Shown here: in pieces, positions 27,976-36,688 of the stretch
Position numbering within the stretch: position 1 is the stretch's first letter
Layout: each line of letters opens with the position of its first letter
Assembly: GCF_000314975.1 (NCBI RefSeq)
Contig: NZ_BAEN01000038.1
Location: 124,001 to 188,000 of the forward strand
DNA: 64,000 nucleotides
Origin: Aliiglaciecola lipolytica E3
GTDB taxonomy: Bacteria > Pseudomonadota > Gammaproteobacteria > Enterobacterales > Alteromonadaceae
Reading direction: 5' to 3'
Made by a program: the position numbers and the translations under genes
Notes under the pieces: model-generated
Seen by the model: the letters and a program-made list of their open reading frames with translations, nothing else
Told to the model about the DNA's origin: nothing
The model's database searches: none

Positions 27976-29196
27976 CTACTCCAAATAATTCATGACTTCA
28001 TCGGCCCACTTTAAGGCTTCTTGATAGCATTTTCTAAACAACTCTATCTCTTGTTTGGACAGGCGGGCAAACACTTTTTCGTCCAAACGTTCGATGCCGA
28101 TGGTGTTTTCAAGTAATTTTCCCAAATCATTATCGTTATATAAAAGAGCTGATTTAATTGAATCACTTAAGGTTAACTTTTCCAATATCTCTTTTATATC
28201 TGCTTGAAAGATTGCATCGATCCCAGACAATAGTCCGACTAAAAAACTTTCTGAAGAATCAGTTTTGACTCCTCCGGTTATTGGGCTTTCAGAAAATAAT
28301 GCCAATGTTTTAGCGCGTATTAATAAGGTTCTAAATAATTCATTAGGTTGTGAAGAGTGGGAAGCTAAAGTCAAAATCATTGCCCACTGTTTCACCACGT
28401 TCAAGCCTAATCTTACAACAGCATCTTTTACCGATTTAATCTCTCGAACTAATTGATAAATTGGACAGTTAATTAACGATAAAATTTTCACTGTGAGCAC
28501 TGGATCACGAGAAATGATTTCTGCGACTTCAGTCGCTTCGATGTCAGAACGACTTAGTTTTGCGACTAACTGCAAAGATGAATTTTTATTGCCATCAATT
28601 TTTTGACCAGAAACAATTGAAGGTTTTTCAAGAAAATACCCTTGAAATAAATCAAATCCCATTGCCACGCATTTATCAAACATCTGCTGATCTTCAATTT
28701 TTTCAGCAAGCAATAAACACCCAGCCTTTTTAAGTCTTGGAAAAGCAAGTTCGAGTTGAGCGAAGTCAATATCTAGCAAGTCTATCTTAAGAATTTTAAG
28801 ATATTTGAACAGTGCGTCTTTGGAAGGTTCAAGGACATAATCATCAAGCGCAAATTCATAGCCTAAGCGGCGCAGCTGACTCACCTTTTTCAAAACGGCT
28901 TCGGTTGGCTCAACCGTCTCTAAAATCTCAAAAATCAAATTGTGGGGAGGGACAGGGAAAAAGTAATCTGCTTCAAGAAAGTCCATATCAACATTGATCA
29001 ACATGGGTAAATCTAAGTTAATATTATCGTTGATAACAGAAGTACATACGTTAACGAGTAAATCGCGTGTGGCAACTAAATTTTTATCGTCTGATGAGTT
29101 ATCGAATGCATCTCCTCGATACAACAACTCATTTGCGACCATAGTGCAGTTTTTATCAAAAATAGGTTGTCTAGCAAAAAGTACTGTCTTTTCCAC
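27976..29196 (-). CDS. EAL-HDOD signalling protein
   Basis: A 406-residue cytoplasmic protein with an N-terminal EAL-like domain (about 1-200) and a C-terminal HDOD domain (about 205-395), the architecture of YuxH/CdgJ proteins, some of which are cyclic di-GMP phosphodiesterases affecting motility and biofilm. The EAL signature is NELLYR, and the other active-site positions seem mostly kept (INVD, FEILE, ALDDY, LKIDLLD, AEKIED), so activity is possible. HDOD residues include RDPVLTVKILSLIN. No operon partner is evident. Confidence 0.88.
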   Translation of the reverse strand: MEKTVLFARQPIFDKNCTMVANELLYRGDAFDNSSDDKNLVATRDLLVNVCTSVINDNINLDLPMLINVDMDFLEADYFFPVPPHNLIFEILETVEPTEAVLKKVSQLRRLGYEFALDDYVLEPSKDALFKYLKILKIDLLDIDFAQLELAFPRLKKAGCLLLAEKIEDQQMFDKCVAMGFDLFQGYFLEKPSIVSGQKIDGNKNSSLQLVAKLSRSDIEATEVAEIISRDPVLTVKILSLINCPIYQLVREIKSVKDAVVRLGLNVVKQWAMILTLASHSSQPNELFRTLLIRAKTLALFSESPITGGVKTDSSESFLVGLLSGIDAIFQADIKEILEKLTLSDSIKSALLYNDNDLGKLLENTIGIERLDEKVFARLSKQEIELFRKCYQEALKWADEVMNYLE

Positions 29197-29370
29197 ATGA
29201 TTCCCGTTGATATTTGTTTAATCCGCTCAGTATCAGGCACATCGAATTTTATACCATAATCTAGATTAACGTTAATTCCAATATATTGAAATTAGACTTA
29301 TAGATAACAAACCTTTACTCGTTAACTTAACAGAAATTCACAATCACGCTAGTAAAAACAGCCACGTACT

Positions 29371-30363
29371 TCAACGTCTTCGTTTCTTTTTAGTTGGTTT
29401 TTCTTCTCTTTTTTGATCTTTCAAGTCGCGCTTATTTGGAGTTGCTGATCCATCTTTAAAGCGTTGTTTGCGTTGTTCTTTTTCCAGTATTTTTTGCGCA
29501 GCGAGTTCAGCAACTTGATGTTCTTCGGCAATAACCATTGATGGAGTTTCCAAGGTAATTCTACCTAATTTACCCGATCGCAATTCGTTGATTAAAACCT
29601 CACAAATCTTATGTAAATTTACTCTACCACCGGCGCGCAATGCACCACGTTTAGCGGCTGCAGCTTCTAAAAATTCAATTTCGGTAGACGGAATATATTC
29701 CAGTGAAAATCGCTCTTTCATCAATTCTGGGTATGCTTTAATTAGATAGTCAGCAGCAAAAAAGCCGACATCTTCATAATCCATCGCAGTATCTTTTATT
29801 GCTCCAGATGCAGCCAACCGATAACTACTATTTGGGTTTTCAATTTTCGGCCAGAGTATTCCAGGCGTATCAAATAACACGATTCCGCTACCCAAATTAA
29901 TTCGCTGTTGCACTTTGGTTACGGCAGGCACATTCCCTGTTTGAGCAATAATTCTGTCTGCTAATGTATTAATAAGTGTCGATTTCCCCACGTTGGGAAT
30001 GCCTACAATCATAGTATTGATTGACTTAATTCCAGCATCTTTTTCGGGCAGCATTTTTCTGCACAAATCAACAATTTGTTTAATTTTTGCGGGTTGTTCT
30101 GTAGTGGTAGGAAAAGTTCGAACGCCTTTCTCTTGTTCTAAGTATTCTTGCCACTTGAGCGTTAATTCAGGGTCTGCCAAATCAGTTTTACTGAGAACTT
30201 TTATGCAAGGTTTGTCGCCACGCAATTGCTTAATAGCAGGATTTTCACTCGAATAAGGTATGCGAGCGTCAAGAACTTCAATAACCAAGTCAACGCTGGG
30301 TAACACATCTTTGATTTCTTTTTGGGCTTTATGCATATGCCCGGGGTACCACTGAATTGCCAT
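29371..30363 (-). CDS. ylqF: YlqF/RbgA-family ribosome-biogenesis GTPase
   Basis: A 330-residue circularly permuted GTPase, expected to help assemble the large ribosomal subunit. The order of motifs is permuted: G4 SKTD (about residue 58) comes before G1 GIPNVGKS (about 121), then G3 DTPG (about 164). WYPGHMHKAQKEI at the start is a hallmark of the family, and the lysine-rich C-terminal tail suits RNA binding. Confidence 0.93.
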   Translation of the reverse strand: MAIQWYPGHMHKAQKEIKDVLPSVDLVIEVLDARIPYSSENPAIKQLRGDKPCIKVLSKTDLADPELTLKWQEYLEQEKGVRTFPTTTEQPAKIKQIVDLCRKMLPEKDAGIKSINTMIVGIPNVGKSTLINTLADRIIAQTGNVPAVTKVQQRINLGSGIVLFDTPGILWPKIENPNSSYRLAASGAIKDTAMDYEDVGFFAADYLIKAYPELMKERFSLEYIPSTEIEFLEAAAAKRGALRAGGRVNLHKICEVLINELRSGKLGRITLETPSMVIAEEHQVAELAAQKILEKEQRKQRFKDGSATPNKRDLKDQKREEKPTKKKRRR

Positions 30364-30605
30364 TAATATTATCTTTTTAAGTAAACGCTACTCGTACCTC
30401 TCAAAAATACAGCACAATGAAATCGCGTTTAGGTTATATTTGGGATGGAATTTATCCAGCCATACATTTTATTGGCTTACCATATTCATCAATACTGCAA
30501 AAGTGCCTCAGCATCTAATTCTATTCGCTGTTGAGGATACTGAAAACGAGTAAGTATCTAATTGTAAACCGACGAATATTGGTAACTAAAAACGACAAAA
30601 TCTAA
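30364..30605. other. Intergenic region between ylqF and rnfH
   Basis: Holds the upstream region of ylqF. A 33-codon plus-strand frame (30417-30518) has no ribosome site and is not called. No terminator or regulatory repeat was recognised. Confidence 0.5.
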
Positions 30606-30938
30606 CTAGGTTTTCACCCTTCCGCCGGTGACTTTATCTGCTCGCCCTTCTACTTTCGCTTTTTCAGCTCGTAAGCGACGAACTTCTTTTGGATCAGCTA
30701 TTAGTGGACGATAAATTTCAATTCTATCCCCATCTCTAGGCGTATCTGTGAGTTTGCAAGTCCGATTCCAAATACCAATTTTCATTTTTGAAAGATCAAT
30801 TTCGGGAAAACGACGCAGAATTCCAGACGCCTGAATAGTTTCTTCCGCTGTTCGCCCCTCTTCTACCACTAATTTGATCAGTGCTTGCTCATTGGGTAAA
30901 CCATAAACGACTTCAACGGAGATTTGTGTTTCACTCAC
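30606..30938 (-). CDS. rnfH: RnfH family ubiquitin-fold protein
   Basis: A 110-residue protein with a ubiquitin-like fold (UPF0125/RnfH): VEVVYGLPNEQALIKLVVE at the N-terminus and DGDRIEIYRPLIADPKEVRR at the end of the fold are characteristic. Function unclear. Its start overlaps the ratA stop by 4 bases, so the two are translationally coupled, as in many gammaproteobacteria. Confidence 0.93.
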   Translation of the reverse strand: MSETQISVEVVYGLPNEQALIKLVVEEGRTAEETIQASGILRRFPEIDLSKMKIGIWNRTCKLTDTPRDGDRIEIYRPLIADPKEVRRLRAEKAKVEGRADKVTGGRVKT

Positions 30939-31366
30939 AAATACACCTCTTTCGCCCGAGCCGTGAACGCATTCACCATGTTAGTTGCAATTGCGTTAAA
31001 CACTTTGCCAAATGCCATTTCCGCTAACCGACTGGAAAAAGCGAAATCTAACTTCAATTCGATTTTACATGCATCATCTGCTAACGCAGTAAAGGACCAG
31101 CCACCTGACAAGTGTGAGAAAGGCCCTTCCACTAAATTCATTTCAATCGCTTTACCCCGTTCTAACATATTTAAAGTGGTAAACCATTGCTTCACACCCG
31201 CCTTAGCAATTAATACAGCAGCTTTCATCGAGTTTTCGTTATGTTCTAACACTTTAGTTTGTGCGCAACCGGGCAAAAATTCTGGATACGAAGCTACATC
31301 ATTGACTAAATCAAACATCGATTCTGCGCTAAATGCTACTAGCGCACTGCGATGAACACTTGCCAT
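30935..31366 (-). CDS. ratA: RatA family START-fold protein
   Basis: A 143-residue polyketide-cyclase/START-fold protein. RatA was described in E. coli as a 50S-binding toxin, but relatives are also annotated as CoQ10-binding Coq10-like proteins, so the activity here is not certain. Stretches VASYPEFLPGC and LVEGPFSHLSGGWSF are typical. First gene of a ratA-rnfH pair, divergent from smpB. Confidence 0.92.
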   Translation of the reverse strand: MASVHRSALVAFSAESMFDLVNDVASYPEFLPGCAQTKVLEHNENSMKAAVLIAKAGVKQWFTTLNMLERGKAIEMNLVEGPFSHLSGGWSFTALADDACKIELKLDFAFSSRLAEMAFGKVFNAIATNMVNAFTARAKEVYL

Positions 31367-31506
31367 TCATTTTCCTTATCACAACCTATCTATCACTAAA
31401 GGAAGTTTACCATGAATACGCACTTTTGATAGTTCATCGATATAATTACAACTATTTTTTAACTCTTCTACAGACAAATTAAATGGGCCTGATATAATCC
31501 GCCGTT

Positions 31507-31986
31507 ATGAAGAAAAAGAACGCTAAATCAAATCAAAGCAATACCATAGCTTTAAATAAAAAGGCCCGGCATGAATATCACCTGCAAGATAAAATCGAAG
31601 CAGGAATTGAATTACAAGGTTGGGAAGTGAAAGGTATTCGAGCTGGAAAGGTCAATTTGACCGATAGTTTTGTGAATATTCACAACGGCGAAGCTTTCCT
31701 GCAAGGATGTAAAATAACACCGCTAAATCAAGCATCCAGTCACGTCGTTTGCGACCCTGATAGACATAAAAAATTGCTGATACATAGACGTGAAATTGAC
31801 CGGCTAATGGGCGCAAGAGAGCGTCAAGGTTACTCGATTATTGCAACGGCCATGTATTGGAAACAGTGTTGGGTAAAAGTTGAAATTTATCTTGCCAAAG
31901 GTAAAGACGCCCACGATAAGCGCGATACGGTTAAAGATCGAGATTGGGCGCGTCAAAAAGAACGGGTAATGAAACACAGCGCCTGA
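31507..31986 (+). CDS. smpB: SsrA-binding protein SmpB
   Basis: Binds tmRNA and brings it to stalled ribosomes in trans-translation. The 159-residue product shows [38 protein letters not shown] and the basic C-terminal tail ([17 protein letters not shown]) that enters the mRNA channel. The ssrA gene lies 1.6 kb downstream on the same strand. Confidence 0.97.
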   Translation: MKKKNAKSNQSNTIALNKKARHEYHLQDKIEAGIELQGWEVKGIRAGKVNLTDSFVNIHNGEAFLQGCKITPLNQASSHVVCDPDRHKKLLIHRREIDRLMGARERQGYSIIATAMYWKQCWVKVEIYLAKGKDAHDKRDTVKDRDWARQKERVMKHSA

Positions 31987-32040
31987 TTAAAGTATTAGGC
32001 GAGCTTTTCTTACAATATTAAATGGCTAAATTCCTCAGCC

Positions 32041-33279
32041 CTATTTTATCTCGTTCTTATATTGTCGACGATAACGTTTCGTCAATTTAGCCGAACGTAT
32101 TTGATCTGTAATCACGGTAAACAAGGGCGAAGCATTCAGTTTAACGTCTTTTCCAGTAGCAATTCGACGCAACTGCCTTTTAGCAAGTGCCATATTTGCT
32201 AATCCACTTAACGTTTTATTTTTCCACTCAACTTGCCGCGTCATGCTTACAACGCCAGGAACTTGCTGCCAATGATTGGGAAGTTCTGGGTTATAAGCTA
32301 ACGCAGATGCCATACCGACCAATTCGACGCCAGAATCCAGAACCTTTTGTACAACAGGTAAACGTTTGATTCCGCCGGTAGTCATAATAGGAATTTGGCT
32401 TTGCTGTGCAATTTTTGCGGCAAACTCTAAAAAATAGGCTTCTCTTGCTAGCGTCCTATTATCAGCAGTACGCCCTTGCATGGCCGGTGCCTCATAGCTT
32501 CCACCAGATAACTCCACTAAATCTATATTGAGAGGTTCGAGCATTTTTACTACTGCCAATGCATCATCTACATCAAAACCTCCACGTTGAAAATCTGCTG
32601 AATTAAGTTTAACTGCAACGGCAAACCCATCACCGCAAGACTGACGGATTGCGCGCACAATCTCCAATAATAACCTTGCTCTATTTTCGAGGCTTCCGCC
32701 CCACTTATCAGATCGTTTGTTTACCAATGGAGATAAAAATTGTGCTAACAAATATCCGTGAGCAGCGTGAACCTCTACTCCATCATAACCGGCTTGCTTA
32801 GCTAAATTGGCCGTAATTGTAAAACGCTGAATAACCTCTTCTATCTCCTCCTCACTCATTGCTTTGGGTTGACTAAATAATTTTGAATGTTTACCCATAT
32901 CAAGGGCAATGTCTGAAGGAGATAATGCTTTGCCACCCAGTTTTTTAAAAACCTGTCGTCCTGGATGATTAATTTGCATCCACACTTTAGTATTATTTTG
33001 TTTAGCTTTTTGTGCTAATACTTCATAGGACGAAATATCTGTGTGTTCTTCAAGTGCCATTCCACCAGGGCCTGTCATTGCCAAATGATCAACCATGACA
33101 TTTCCTGTAATTATTAAGCCAACGCCACCTAGCGCCCATGCTTCATACAAATTAAACAGGTTTTCGTCTGGCAATTGCTCTGTGTTGGCCAAATTTTCTT
33201 CCATGGCCGCTTTGACTAAACGATTTTTTAATTTTACACCTGAGGGCAACGTAAATGTTTCGAATACTTCTTTTGACAT
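32041..33279 (-). CDS. NADH:flavin oxidoreductase (old yellow enzyme family)
   Basis: A 412-residue FMN-dependent oxidoreductase with a TIM barrel. Family hallmarks: LKNRLVKAAMEENLAN at the N-terminus, QINHPGRQ, GYDGVEVHAAHGYLLAQFLSP (catalytic His pair region) and NKRSDKWGGSLENRARLLLEI. Likely reduces an alpha,beta-unsaturated or other electrophilic substrate; the actual substrate is unknown. It sits between smpB and ssrA on the opposite strand, convergent with smpB. Confidence 0.93.
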   Translation of the reverse strand: MSKEVFETFTLPSGVKLKNRLVKAAMEENLANTEQLPDENLFNLYEAWALGGVGLIITGNVMVDHLAMTGPGGMALEEHTDISSYEVLAQKAKQNNTKVWMQINHPGRQVFKKLGGKALSPSDIALDMGKHSKLFSQPKAMSEEEIEEVIQRFTITANLAKQAGYDGVEVHAAHGYLLAQFLSPLVNKRSDKWGGSLENRARLLLEIVRAIRQSCGDGFAVAVKLNSADFQRGGFDVDDALAVVKMLEPLNIDLVELSGGSYEAPAMQGRTADNRTLAREAYFLEFAAKIAQQSQIPIMTTGGIKRLPVVQKVLDSGVELVGMASALAYNPELPNHWQQVPGVVSMTRQVEWKNKTLSGLANMALAKRQLRRIATGKDVKLNASPLFTVITDQIRSAKLTKRYRRQYKNEIK

Positions 33280-33510
33280 AACACACTTCTTATTTTAGAA
33301 AAGCCAATGGCAAAGCGAATGCACAACCATTGGAAAATAATAAAAACCAAGCCTCAGTCTAATTCACCTGCTTACAGAAAGAAAACCACATGAAGCATTT
33401 AAACTAGGTTTCACTGCATTGCCCAATTGGGAAATTGAAACAGTACAATTTAATTGACGACGATCGTTTGAAACTCAACCACTTGAAGTAAAATATTTTG
33501 TCCCCACATA

Positions 33511-33537
33511 TTGTTTTCAGGAAGGATGTGTTATTAT
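33511..33537 (+). promoter_or_regulatory. Candidate ssrA promoter
   Basis: TTGTTT (33511-33516) and TATTAT (33532-33537) are separated by 15 bases and lie upstream of the mature tmRNA 5' end, leaving a short leader for RNase P to remove. Spacing is short, so this is tentative. Confidence 0.35.
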
Positions 33538-33564
33538 TCTCCCACTTGAAAAAAGTACTACATA

Positions 33565-33924
33565 GGGGCTGATTTTGGATTCGACAGGATTCGGGATGCT
33601 CGAGGTGCATGCAGAGGTGCGGTTTGCCTCTTTAAAAAGCCGCAAAAAAATAGTCGCAAACGACGAAAACTACGCACTAGCAGCTTAATAACCTGTATAG
33701 GCCCTTCCACTTCAGCCGTCGTCTATTCGTGAAGGTTTGGAAGGTCATACTAATAGACTAGCGAGGGAAACTTGTCCGAGGTTGAACCGCGAAATAGTAT
33801 CGGGACAGCTATGAGAAATCCTGTTTGTCGGAGTTCGAAATAGTTAAAAAAATGACAAAATAAGCATGTAGTACCAACAGTTGAAGCTTTCTGGACGCGG
33901 GTTCAAGTCCCGCCAGCTCCACCA
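33565..33924 (+). ncRNA. ssrA: Transfer-messenger RNA (tmRNA)
   Basis: tmRNA rescues stalled ribosomes and tags the nascent chain for proteolysis. The 5' end GGGGCTGATTTTGGATTCGA and 3' end with a T-arm (GGTTCAAGTCC) and CCACCA match the tRNA-like domain. The tag frame at 33656-33688 encodes ANDENYALAA then TAA, identical to the common enterobacterial tag after the added Ala. Total length is 360 bases. The 3' end is a frequent integration site for genomic islands, and accessory genes follow here. Confidence 0.98.
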
Positions 33925-33946
33925 AATTTAAGTTCGACGAACGACG

Positions 33947-33993
33947 AAAACCCTGCCAAAGCCGCTAAAAACGGTGATTAACAGGGTTTTTTT
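33947..33993 (+). terminator. Intrinsic terminator of ssrA
   Basis: AAAACCCTG pairs with CAGGGTTTT, enclosing a second small hairpin, and is followed by a T-run. Confidence 0.88.
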
Positions 33994-34146
33994 ATGCTCT
34001 AGCGTTCGGTAATGGTCGTTGACAATCTCAGGTTCGTGAAAAGTTTAAAATTTGGGGGTCGACACAATGCTACTAAGCAAACAGAAAATTGCACGCTCGT
34101 TTACACGCTAATTATTTGCTTCAACCAAACAGCAGAGCAGTATCAC

Positions 34147-34659
34147 TTAGAAATTGCGACCATGTAATTCTTCAAACATTTCTTTAATAAAGTCTATTAA
34201 TTCTTGCAAACTCGAACCCAATACAGGTATCGCGCCAACAATACTTTTTAGAAGAATGGAAACTTTACTTAATAAATTTTTTAAATTCATAATCCCACCC
34301 TGCTGATGAAATATTGAATTAGATCGACTAATTTCTGCAAACTTAAAATTTAGTTCTGTGCTTCCTTCTTCAAGCCCCGCTTTTGCAATCGCCTCATATT
34401 CAAGATCTGTTTTAGGGTTTGTTAAACTATCGTTGAAATAAGCTGAAAATGACGCTCTATATTCATCAATTGTTTCACTTTCCTGGCTAGTTTCGATTCC
34501 TTTTTTTAACTCTTTTAAACATGCCTCTTCAAATTCGCTTCTCACTTCTATTGGAAAAAGCAATTTACTTGAGCGATAAGATAAAAATAAAACATCAAAC
34601 ACCAGATTAAAAAATTCATCAAATGTTGCTATTGTAGATTCATTTTCAATCGTTTCCAT
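34147..34659 (-). CDS. Unrecognised 170-residue protein with C-terminal hydrophobic helix
   Basis: Not recognised. The first 130 residues look alpha-helical and acidic (many Glu, FDEFFNLVFDVLFLSYRSSK near the start). The C-terminal 45 residues contain a basic amphipathic stretch (NLKNLLSKVSILLK) and a hydrophobic hairpin-like SIVGAIPVLGSSLQELIDF, as in membrane-interacting tails. A strong ribosome site (TAGGAG, 8 bases from ATG 34659) supports it as a real gene. It lies in AT-rich DNA just after tmRNA, divergent from another unrecognised gene. No function is assigned. Confidence 0.65.
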   Translation of the reverse strand: METIENESTIATFDEFFNLVFDVLFLSYRSSKLLFPIEVRSEFEEACLKELKKGIETSQESETIDEYRASFSAYFNDSLTNPKTDLEYEAIAKAGLEEGSTELNFKFAEISRSNSIFHQQGGIMNLKNLLSKVSILLKSIVGAIPVLGSSLQELIDFIKEMFEELHGRNF

Positions 34660-35005
34660 ATGACTTTCTCCTATTCATCAAAATAGCTAGATGCTACCAA
34701 ATTACTTTAGTTAATCTAGAATAATTATAGAAGGTTAACCCGCATAAAAAAGGTGACCAATTCTTATATAGTGATTAATAATTTGTGCATTTATTTCTGT
34801 CAATCTCAATGTAGTTTAACTTTGGTTTTAAATAAACTCTTCACCGTATTCTGTTGTTACACTTTGCTTTGCCTATTAGAGCTCCCTTAAAATTTTCACT
34901 TTCATTATTAATTGTAGAAAAAACAATCTAAATATAATCTAATTATGCAATGCACGTTCGTGATTAACTTGTTTCGCGATAACATAATTAAAAAGGATTT
35001 TGACG
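34660..35005. other. AT-rich divergent intergenic region
   Basis: A very AT-rich stretch between two divergent unrecognised genes. A possible promoter for the rightward gene is listed separately. No repeats, RNA gene or further gene seen. Confidence 0.55.
34912..34938 (+). promoter_or_regulatory. Candidate sigma-70 promoter of the 451-residue-class membrane gene
   Basis: A perfect TATAAT at 34933-34938 with TTGTAG 15 bases upstream would give a leader of about 60 bases before ATG 35006. Spacing is shorter than ideal. Confidence 0.4.
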
Positions 35006-36355
35006 ATGCTAATTAGGGAAGGTGAAATTCAAAACACGACGATAAATGCTTTCGTTGAAAGAAGGTTCTTCATTGATATAGGGATGATTAAAGTTGTCAC
35101 GTCTTATCAAAAAACGAAAAAGTACATATTTCCTATCAAAGTCATCTTAACGTTAGCAATTCCCCTTTTATTACTCAATTTTTATGTCGCTATTTTCTCT
35201 ATTTTTAATACATATGACCTTCAATTACTCACCCAAATTTACATAGTTTTTATGGCTATAGCGGTAATTTACGGACTAATTACCATTTCCCCAAGAAAGT
35301 GGCTAACAACCTTTGTAATGAAGTCAATTAAACAGGAAGACTTCAAAAAAACGGTTGAAAAACACAAAGATCTCAAATGGTATAAACGGTTAATGATAGA
35401 CTTCGTAATTAATGGGTTCGAGGCCTATGTGGCTAATCTACCAACCGATAAAACCTTCAAAACGATTCGCTTTAACAGCACAAAATTCTTTGATTTAATG
35501 GATAACTCACTCGCTTTGTCGACTGCCATTTTTTTCCTATTAAATAGTGAGATTACATTCTCATTAAAACTATTCCAAGAGTTTAGCATTATGGTTTTCC
35601 TAGGCATTCCTGACATGTTGTTTTCAGGCATAGTTACTGCGTCAGGGATCAGCTTTGGTTTAAGTTATGATTTAACTCAAGTAGATAAGATTCTTTTAGC
35701 AATTATGAATGTTAGCCTTTTTTCGGCTGTCTTTTGCGTTGTATTTAAGAATCTAGGAGATGTAGAGCGAGGGGACTTCTACTTTAAAGGAAACTATTCA
35801 AAGTTAGAAATTGAACTATCTTATTTTCGTAAAGCGCCAATAGGTGTGGTGGTGATATATGATTATGGGCCGATTTATTCTCCTTACGCATCCCCTTGTT
35901 TATGGTATGTGGACGATATACAAATGCTTAAAGCTAAAGAACTCAATTGGGCGCACAAAAATATAGAAAACTTACATGATTTAGATGATAGAGAAAAATG
36001 GAGACACAATTACCATGCGGTTACACATAGAGGCTTTCGCAAACTCAAAAACATTGATCTCAACAATAATAAAGTTGAATATTATCTGAATGTTTCATCA
36101 ATTTATTTATTTCGAGGGAAACCTGTCGTATGTTTTTACGATTCTACTGACTTTAGTCAAATTCAAAAAATTATCATATACAAACAATCTAATATTATAG
36201 AGTTGGAAGATAGTTTAGGAAATAAAAAGCCTATCCCATTTCAAACAATATTTCCCTTTAATTTCGTGACTAACAAAGAAGGTATTTGTACCTTTATTCA
36301 CGAAAAACACGATCTAGACTTATCTCACACTGGGACCTTTGAGCTTGTAGAGTAA
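35006..36355 (+). CDS. Unrecognised multi-pass membrane protein
   Basis: Not recognised. The 449-residue product has two strongly hydrophobic segments near residues 45-95, further hydrophobic stretches around 170-245 (LALSTAIFFLL, FSIMVFLGIPDML, ILLAIMNVSLFSAVF), and a soluble C-terminal half rich in aromatic and charged residues (YDYGPIYSPYASPCLWYVDD; AHKNIENLHDLDD). ATG 35006 is preferred to TTG 35000 because AAGGA lies 7-9 bases upstream. Low GC and isolation suggest acquired DNA. It could be a membrane sensor or effector, but nothing in the sequence proves this. Confidence 0.7.
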   Translation: MLIREGEIQNTTINAFVERRFFIDIGMIKVVTSYQKTKKYIFPIKVILTLAIPLLLLNFYVAIFSIFNTYDLQLLTQIYIVFMAIAVIYGLITISPRKWLTTFVMKSIKQEDFKKTVEKHKDLKWYKRLMIDFVINGFEAYVANLPTDKTFKTIRFNSTKFFDLMDNSLALSTAIFFLLNSEITFSLKLFQEFSIMVFLGIPDMLFSGIVTASGISFGLSYDLTQVDKILLAIMNVSLFSAVFCVVFKNLGDVERGDFYFKGNYSKLEIELSYFRKAPIGVVVIYDYGPIYSPYASPCLWYVDDIQMLKAKELNWAHKNIENLHDLDDREKWRHNYHAVTHRGFRKLKNIDLNNNKVEYYLNVSSIYLFRGKPVVCFYDSTDFSQIQKIIIYKQSNIIELEDSLGNKKPIPFQTIFPFNFVTNKEGICTFIHEKHDLDLSHTGTFELVE

Positions 36356-36688
36356 GTTAAGGCTTGTTGACGAAGTCTTGAAAGAATGTTTACGGAGCTA
36401 AACCAATTTTGAAAACAGGTTAAAACTTGAAATCTAACTATTCGATTATTGAGCAGAAAAAATACTTACTAGCAGAATTAAATTGCCCTTATCTAAAACT
36501 TAGCAAATTCCTCTAAACATAAAAGTGTTCTTTTACAGATAAAAAATACCGTTATTTAAGCTTAAATTACGTATTTTTCTAAATAACATGGCTTATTTTA
36601 GAGGCTAGTTATTTACGCTCAGATTTGGTGATATTTACCTTAATTCTAAATTTTTTGTTTGTGCCATAGACATGTCATAAGGATATTT
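36356..36688. other. Intergenic region with no recognised feature
   Basis: AT-rich sequence between the unrecognised membrane protein and the DUF4124/HExxH gene. I see no gene, hairpin terminator or repeat; it should hold the promoter of the following gene. Confidence 0.5.

Noticed and set aside
30417-30518. 33-codon plus-strand frame between ylqF and rnfH
   Set aside because: No ribosome site and no recognisable feature; length is expected by chance.
30924-31355. 143-codon plus-strand frame opposite ratA
   Set aside because: Exact antisense of ratA, whose START-fold sequence is clearly the real one.
33404-33610. 68-codon minus-strand frame upstream of and into ssrA
   Set aside because: It overlaps the tmRNA 5' end and shows no gene features.
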